Shown: one piece after another, positions 27,801 to 32,677 of the stretch
How positions within the stretch are numbered: position 1 is the stretch's first letter
Layout of the letters: the number at the start of each line of letters is the position of its first letter
Origin: Candidatus Poribacteria bacterium
GTDB lineage: Bacteria > Poribacteria > WGA-4E > PCPOR2b
Reading direction: 5' to 3'
Assembly (NCBI GenBank): GCA_022567695.1
Contig: JADFGN010000014.1
Coordinates: 1-32,677 of the forward strand
DNA: 32,677 nt
Notes under the pieces: model-generated
Seen by the model: only the letters and a program-made list of their open reading frames with translations
The model's database searches: none
What the model was told of the DNA's origin: nothing
Program-made: the position numbers and the translations under genes

Positions 27801-28025
27801 TTTGAAAACGCCTTCCTCATCCGGGCAAGGAATATCGGTGTAAACCACTTCAACATTTCCAGATGAAGTCGCAAGCGATATCTTCACCTGACAAGTGTGA
27901 GAGCCGGTCGAAACAAAATGACAATCGTTGAGCGGGAGTCGGTCAGCCAAAAGCTGTGGTAATCGATCCGTCATCAATTGATCAAAAGATGCTTTATGCC
28001 AAAAGGCAGTGATGTTGCGTGACAT
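24894..28025 (-). CDS. Single-chain reduced beta/beta-prime fusion RNA polymerase (two-barrel RNAP homologue)
   Basis: Beta motifs: [110 protein letters not shown]. Beta-prime motifs: [82 protein letters not shown] (25764-25787), [42 protein letters not shown] at 28033-28038 precedes ATG. Confidence 0.95.
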   Translation of the reverse strand: [1043 protein letters not shown]

Positions 28026-28082
28026 GATGTGTCCTCCTGTTTCAGAAATTCAGAGATATTAATACGAGTTTTTCAGTTAGCC

Positions 28083-28175
28083 GATCCTAAAACCTCTCCC
28101 CCGGCCCCTCTCCTGCGAGGAGAGGGGAGTGAGTATCTCCCCCTTCCCTCGCAGGGAAGGGGGCCGGGGGGGTTA
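28083..28175. repeat. GC-rich palindromic repeats between sigma and RNAP genes
   Basis: CTCTCCTGCGAGGAGAG and CCCCCTTCCCTCGCAGGGAAGGGGG hairpins. The start (GCCGATCCTAAAACCTCTCCCCCGGC) is the inverse of 6309-6340. Confidence 0.8.
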
Positions 28176-28228
28176 GGTCTGTGGTGTTGTTTTTCAATAA
28201 CTCACACTAAGCGTTTAAGAGATTTAGG

Positions 28229-28346
28229 ATACAGGATTTTGCATCTTGCATCTTGCATTTTGCATCTTGTTAGAGCGCACTATCCTGTATCTTGCATCTT
28301 ACATCTTGTATCTTGCATCCTGTACTTTGCATTCTGTATCTTGTCC
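28229..28346. repeat. Degenerate short tandem repeat (TGCATCT/TGTATCT units)
   Basis: GCATCTTGCATCTTGCATTTTGCATCTTG...CTGTATCTTGCATCTTACATCTTGTATCTTGCATCCTG read directly. Confidence 0.9.
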
Positions 28347-28349
28347 TGA

Positions 28350-28955
28350 TCACTCCTCCCATTCGATTGCGAGTTCCTTCCACTCACGAGCAAGACGCTT
28401 CATCGTATAATGTAAACGTGACTTCACAGTACCTTCTGGAATACTCAGCAACCCCGCGACTTCCCGAATATCCATCTCCATTTCATATACAAGACGAACA
28501 ATCTCGCGCTTCTCTTCAGGTAATCCATCGACGAGCCGCTGAACCAAGTCATGCTGCTCAGCTTGTTCAAGCACTTCGTCTGGCCCAGGGGACGAAGCGT
28601 CGATCATCCAGTCGGGGCTAGGACTGAAGTGCTCTCCCTCTTCGTCGGTCTCATCCGGCGGGATTTCGAGCGGTCGTTGCCTTCGCCGACGCACCGTACG
28701 GAGATGATTGAGAGAAAGATTGGTTGCAATGCGATAAAGCCATGCTTTGAATTCACCTCGACCGTTCCACTGTTCAGCACACGTCCACACACGCAGAAAG
28801 ACTTCTTGTACGACATCATCGGCGGCGCTGCCGTCTCGCACCGCCCGTGCGACATGTCGGCGAATGGCATCCCGGTAACGCTCAAACAACGTGTCAAATG
28901 CGTTAGCGTCGCGTGCCCGAACTCTCTCAAGGAGATCTCCATCCGATGGTATCAT
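28350..28955 (-). CDS. ECF-type RNA polymerase sigma factor
   Basis: AADDVVQEVFLRVWTCAEQWNGRGEFKAWLYRIATNLSLNHLR (region 2); LPEEKREIVRLVYEMEMDIREVAGLLSIPEGTVKSRLHYTMKRL (region 4). Confidence 0.94.
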   Translation of the reverse strand: MIPSDGDLLERVRARDANAFDTLFERYRDAIRRHVARAVRDGSAADDVVQEVFLRVWTCAEQWNGRGEFKAWLYRIATNLSLNHLRTVRRRRQRPLEIPPDETDEEGEHFSPSPDWMIDASSPGPDEVLEQAEQHDLVQRLVDGLPEEKREIVRLVYEMEMDIREVAGLLSIPEGTVKSRLHYTMKRLAREWKELAIEWEE

Positions 28956-29126
28956 CTTTATCCTTTTGCTCAGTCGTTCTTTGATCGGGGAAGGATTGCT
29001 TGTAGAACTCCATTCAGGTCATTAACATTGACACCGCAAGGATAGAAAAAGTTCATAGCCGGTCTGAAAATTCTTGCGTTGTGAATTTCATGCGATTGAC
29101 ACGTTTAACTACAATTTTAGAATCGA

Positions 29127-29176
29127 GAAATCCTCATGTCATTCTGAGGCGAAGCCGAAGAATCTAGATCTTTCGC
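29127..29176. repeat. Copy 2 of the 50-bp inverted repeat flanking the mini-RNAP/sigma module
   Basis: GAAATCCTCATGTCATTCTGAGGCGAAGCCGAAGAATCTAGATCTTTCGC; inverse of 24789-24838. Confidence 0.9.
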
Positions 29177-29362
29177 AAGCCTGCCCTCGAATCCTTCACG
29201 AAGCCTGCCCTTGAGCGTAGCGAAGGAATGACATTACTTTGGGACCAGATGACGGGAACGTGGAAAGAGAATGTCGCCATTAAGCTGTTCATACTTTCAA
29301 CTTTTATATCGTCATTCCGTCCAATGGGAAATTCAGAGGATTAGATTTATTCGGAGGGTAAC

Positions 29363-30154
29363 ATGCTAAACCACACAGAAATCCAGTCTTTTCTCGAAAA
29401 CGGCTACGTTATTCGCAGAGGGGTGTTATCTCAAAGGGACATTGAAACGTACCGGGCAGCTGTAGACCGCATTCTGTATAAATGTCGCATTGAAAAGGCA
29501 CATCAATATTTGCGCCACATTGATGGTGAGAAGGATGACATCTGGGGGGTAAATAACATCTTTCACCCAAGCATCAGGGAACATGCCCTTGTCGAATCGG
29601 TCGGGCATCCGCAAATTTTAGGCGTGATTGAAGATTTAATTGGCACACAGTTGCGCTATCACCTGTGTACACTTTTGGTGAGTTCAGAGCAGAAGCCGTA
29701 CCATATCAACTGGCATCGGGATTCGGCAAGAGATGGCGAAGTTCCACTTGAGCGATTGTTGGCGAGGCTCAAGAGTCACGTGCAACTTAACGGCGCGTTA
29801 TACGACGATGAAACGCTCTACATCGTCCCCGGCAGCCATCGCCGAGAAATCACCGATGCCGAACGGGAAATTCTGCGGAATTCGCCCAAGGCCGATATGC
29901 CAAATCAGATGGCTGTAAAGTTACAGGCGGGCGATATTGTATTTTACAACTCAAGTCTGCTCCACAAAGGCTATAACAAATCGGGCGCGAAACGCCAAAC
30001 CCTGCACTATGCCCTTATCGTCGCGCCACCAGAGGATGAGCCGCCAAATCCAGAGAGTCCAACGAGTCAGGAATGGTTGAACAATCCGGAGTTTTTGGAT
30101 AACCTCAGTCCGCGAATCAAACCGCTGTTTGACAACTGGCTGAAGTATGGGTAG
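29363..30154 (+). CDS. Phytanoyl-CoA dioxygenase family protein
   Basis: INWHRDSARDGEVPLERLL... LNGALYDDETLYIVPGSHRREITDAE... AGDIVFYNSSLLHKGYNKSGAKRQTLHYAL. Confidence 0.93.
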   Translation: MLNHTEIQSFLENGYVIRRGVLSQRDIETYRAAVDRILYKCRIEKAHQYLRHIDGEKDDIWGVNNIFHPSIREHALVESVGHPQILGVIEDLIGTQLRYHLCTLLVSSEQKPYHINWHRDSARDGEVPLERLLARLKSHVQLNGALYDDETLYIVPGSHRREITDAEREILRNSPKADMPNQMAVKLQAGDIVFYNSSLLHKGYNKSGAKRQTLHYALIVAPPEDEPPNPESPTSQEWLNNPEFLDNLSPRIKPLFDNWLKYG

Positions 30155-30202
30155 AATTTTTCGAGGTAATCTGAGGGAGTTGAATTATAAGTCCTTTTTT
30201 CC

Positions 30203-31327
30203 TTAACTTTCCAAAAGTTCGGCGCACCCCAAATCTTCAAAAGCAAGCGCAAACCTTTGTAAATCATGCCACCACGAGGGTTGATTATTCGCCCATCGCC
30301 ACACCGGAAGGTAAAACAGTTGAATCACACTCAACCTGTAGTCATACCACAGGTCATTTATGTCGTAGTCATCAACACCGTGTGCCAGTAGAGCACTGTG
30401 ATAGCGCAAAAGGAGATGTTTTTCTTGTGTCTGCCGAAATTGAGGATACCAGTAGAGTGCGATCATGTATGCAAGGTCTCTCGCCCCCGCGCAGATCTCC
30501 CAATCCGCCCAATCTATCATGTACACTCCGCCGGGGATCGAAGTCCGCGGAAGCAGATAATTCCATACATGCGAGTCTCGATGAATCAGGGTCAAGTGTT
30601 TTCGTTGCGAAAGACGCCTTACGAACGGAGAAGGCCATGCCGCGAAAATCTTTTCATAACTTTTGCGAATGGCGGAGGAGAGTCGATCGCCTAAGAAATC
30701 GGCAAATTCAGCAAACTTCTTCGCCGTGTTATCAACGAGACCTGTGAGGTACGCTTCCTCATAGAAATGCCCAACAATCTCTTTTCCGAGTCGCGAATCG
30801 TCCCACCATTCGGCGTGAAATTTTGCCACGCAGTCGATGATCTGTTCGCACTGCAATCTGGTTGGAGGTAAGGGTTCCGACTCCAGCACATGATGTGTTT
30901 CTGATACGTCTTCAAGTAGAAGATGGTAATGCCCAATCTCCTGCGAATAGACCGCATCATAGCAACCGACAACTGGTGGGTCGATCATCATGTCGGCAAT
31001 AACGTTATAAAAGAAAACCTCTTTGATCGCCCAATCGTCGAAGCATTCATGTAATGAACGTTTTAAGAACAATCGTCTCGGTGCGGATTCGGGGGCGTCA
31101 TCCGAGTAGTTGACGTTCAAAAAGGAGATCACCGAGGCATATCGCATCGGGAACGACGTCGCCTCGACTTTCGTGACTCTCCCGTGAGAGAGGCCCCCTT
31201 TTTCATGAAGTCGCTGGGTCAACCACTCCGGAGTAATCTGTTCCGTACTCGTGATGACTTTCTTCATTTCTTTTTTTCGCCGGAAGTCAAGGCTCTGGCT
31301 TTCCGATTGCCCGTATTGTCGCTGCAC
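30203..31327 (-). CDS. Aminoglycoside phosphotransferase (APH)/choline-kinase-like family protein
   Basis: Brenner-type motif LTLIHRDSHVWNYLL and metal-binding VYMIDWADWEICAGARDLAYMIAL. A likely internal start is MKKVITSTEQ near 31267. Confidence 0.88.
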   Translation of the reverse strand: MQRQYGQSESQSLDFRRKKEMKKVITSTEQITPEWLTQRLHEKGGLSHGRVTKVEATSFPMRYASVISFLNVNYSDDAPESAPRRLFLKRSLHECFDDWAIKEVFFYNVIADMMIDPPVVGCYDAVYSQEIGHYHLLLEDVSETHHVLESEPLPPTRLQCEQIIDCVAKFHAEWWDDSRLGKEIVGHFYEEAYLTGLVDNTAKKFAEFADFLGDRLSSAIRKSYEKIFAAWPSPFVRRLSQRKHLTLIHRDSHVWNYLLPRTSIPGGVYMIDWADWEICAGARDLAYMIALYWYPQFRQTQEKHLLLRYHSALLAHGVDDYDINDLWYDYRLSVIQLFYLPVWRWANNQPSWWHDLQRFALAFEDLGCAELLES

Positions 31328-31362
31328 TATAAATACCCTCCTTTAGAAACGGCTTGTTAGGC

Positions 31363-31900
31363 TTATCTCATTTCTGACAAAAACCTCTTGATGTGAGGTA
31401 GCACCAAATCACTCCGTACATAGGCGTCACCATGAATGAGGTCAGGTAGAGAAATGAAAACAGAATTCGGGATATGTTTTACACACTCTTTTATCGAAGA
31501 GTACATCAATTCGTCGGATTCACCCGCGTATAGCAAACAAGGCATCTTCATCGCTGGTAAAATATCTGCACAGCCACTCCAATCCCGCGCGGCGATTGTT
31601 GATGCAATTAGAGCTTGTGCATCATTTTTCAGAAATCGACCTCTTTCTTTTGGCGACTTTTGTCCCCATGCGTCTGCGGCAGCCGGTATTCCTTTTGTTA
31701 AAATCTGAATCTGTTGATTGTAAACTTCAGGATATTGAGGGGCGTAGGGATGCATCCCTCCGATGATTAAAGAGCGTGTTCGTTCAGGGGCGTATTTTGC
31801 AATGCCAAAGCAAACCTCGCCACCCATCGAATATCCCATGAAATGAGCCTTTAGGATTTCGAGTTTATTGAGGACAACGATAACATCATCGACTCGTTCG
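31363..31900 (-). CDS. Alpha/beta hydrolase, C-terminal part (N-terminus lost at a probable chimeric junction)
   Basis: VDDVIVVLNKLEILKAHFMGYSMGGEVCFGIAKYAPERTRSLIIGG... with the nucleophile elbow GYSMGG. The N-terminal ~40 aa of the called ORF come from unrelated GC-rich DNA. Confidence 0.8.
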
Positions 31901-31959
31901 AGGCCTTCGAGGACGAAGACCGCGACGGGGACGACTCTCCCTAGATCCAGGAACACCGC

Positions 31960-32170
31960 GTGCCCACACGACCGTCCTTCAGTGTCTGCGAATTCTCCGA
32001 CTCCTTCCATTCACTGTGGGCGGAGATGGCCGAGGACGTCGACTACAGCAAGCACTTCCTCGCCGCCGGGGCGATCAACAAGCTGGCCGAGAACCTCCAG
32101 AAGCAGGGCAAGCCGGTCCAGGCGGTCTCCTACTTCGCCCAGGTGGCGATCGACTTCCGCCGGAAAAACG
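31960..32170 (+). CDS. Fragment of an unidentified protein from GC-rich DNA
   Basis: GTG start, MPTRPSFSVCEFSDSFHSLWAEMAEDVDYSKHFLAAGAINKLAENLQKQGKPVQAVSYFAQVAIDFRRKN. Codon third positions are almost all G/C, unlike the rest of the window. Confidence 0.4.
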
Positions 32171-32174
32171 CCAA

Positions 32175-32633
32175 CGCCGCACCTGCGTCGGTGGAGAAAG
32201 TAGCATACCAGTTCCCTGTCACCAAGATTTCTGAGCCTCGTACGGCAATGCTCGGTTCATTCACGGTACTCGTGACGCCGCTGGTCTCGGAGTCCGTCAA
32301 TGGGCGGTTGGTGATAAGCCTTATCGTGGTCGCCGCGACTGAGGTTGCCATTACGCTCGGCGCCGGCGCGGCGCGCACAATCGCTAGCGGGGCCACGCCT
32401 ATCGGCACCGGGAGATGGTGATCACGTAAACGAGACTGTCTCGCGGCAAGTTCCGCCTGTGGATTTGGCGGCATCAGAGATCTCGCAGCCTGAGATGCCG
32501 TAACCGTTCTTGGGGCCGGCACGGACGCCGACTTCGCATTGAAATCCTCCGCAGATGTGAACCCTGTGAAAAGCCACAAGGCAACGAAATACGTTAAGGA
32601 AACCGTTCCTCTAAACTTCATGACCTTACGCAT
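32175..32633 (-). CDS. Secreted BNR/sialidase-like protein, N-terminal fragment
   Basis: Signal peptide MRKVMKFRGTVSLTYFVALWLFTGFTSAED and TVNEPSIAVRGSEILVTGNWYATFSTDAG, resembling BNR/Asp-box proteins; truncated at the junction. Confidence 0.5.
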
Positions 32634-32677
32634 GTGAGCCTCCTTTATTGAAAAGTACGAGTGCCTTGTTGATTGCA

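Noticed and set aside
24894-28025. Interpretation as the housekeeping rpoB or rpoC gene, or a simple rpoB-rpoC fusion
   Set aside because: The ORF is far too short for either fusion partner set, contains motifs of both subunits, lacks beta N-terminal lobes and C-terminal beta-prime, and has no ribosomal protein or rplL/rpsL neighbours.
28229-28346. Possible CRISPR array
   Set aside because: Units are only about 7-8 bp, degenerate and contiguous, with no 25-40 bp repeat/spacer structure and no cas genes.
1-32677. tRNA or rRNA genes
   Set aside because: No cloverleaf, GTTCRANYC T-loop context or rRNA-like sequence was recognised by eye. A tRNAscan/Infernal run would be needed to exclude them firmly.

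Overview
The window is about 32.7 kb of AT/GC-balanced bacterial DNA. Gene content (sulfatases, phytanoyl-CoA dioxygenases, a DUF6785-like membrane protein, a kelch-fused sigma factor, T9SS-like C25 peptidase and PorV-like proteins) resembles Poribacteria or a related uncultured lineage; this taxonomic guess comes from gene content only. Left to right: the tail of a response regulator, a receiver-histidine kinase, a receiver-GGDEF protein, sulfatase genes with a truncated PhyH remnant, an ECF sigma factor fused to a TM segment and six kelch repeats, a DUF6785-like membrane protein, PhyH and sulfatase genes, a 2095-aa PorU/gingipain-like C25 protein, a MazEF/PemIK-like toxin-antitoxin pair, a PorV/PorQ-like protein, a DUF4159 protein, an FG-GAP propeller protein, a frameshifted C39-like peptidase, a DNA methylase fragment cut by an IS remnant, a mini RNA polymerase with an adjacent ECF sigma factor, PhyH, an APH-family kinase and an alpha/beta hydrolase fragment. 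The standout is the 1043-aa minus-strand ORF at 24894-28025. It appears to be a reduced single-chain multisubunit-type RNA polymerase. Beta motifs ([67 protein letters not shown]) are followed in the same polypeptide by beta-prime motifs ([47 protein letters not shown]). It is roughly one third the size of normal beta plus beta-prime. A codirectional ECF sigma gene lies 5' of it, and near-perfect 50-bp inverted repeats flank the pair. The window is also rich in small inverted-repeat elements. The last ~0.8 kb looks like a chimeric junction of unrelated DNA.
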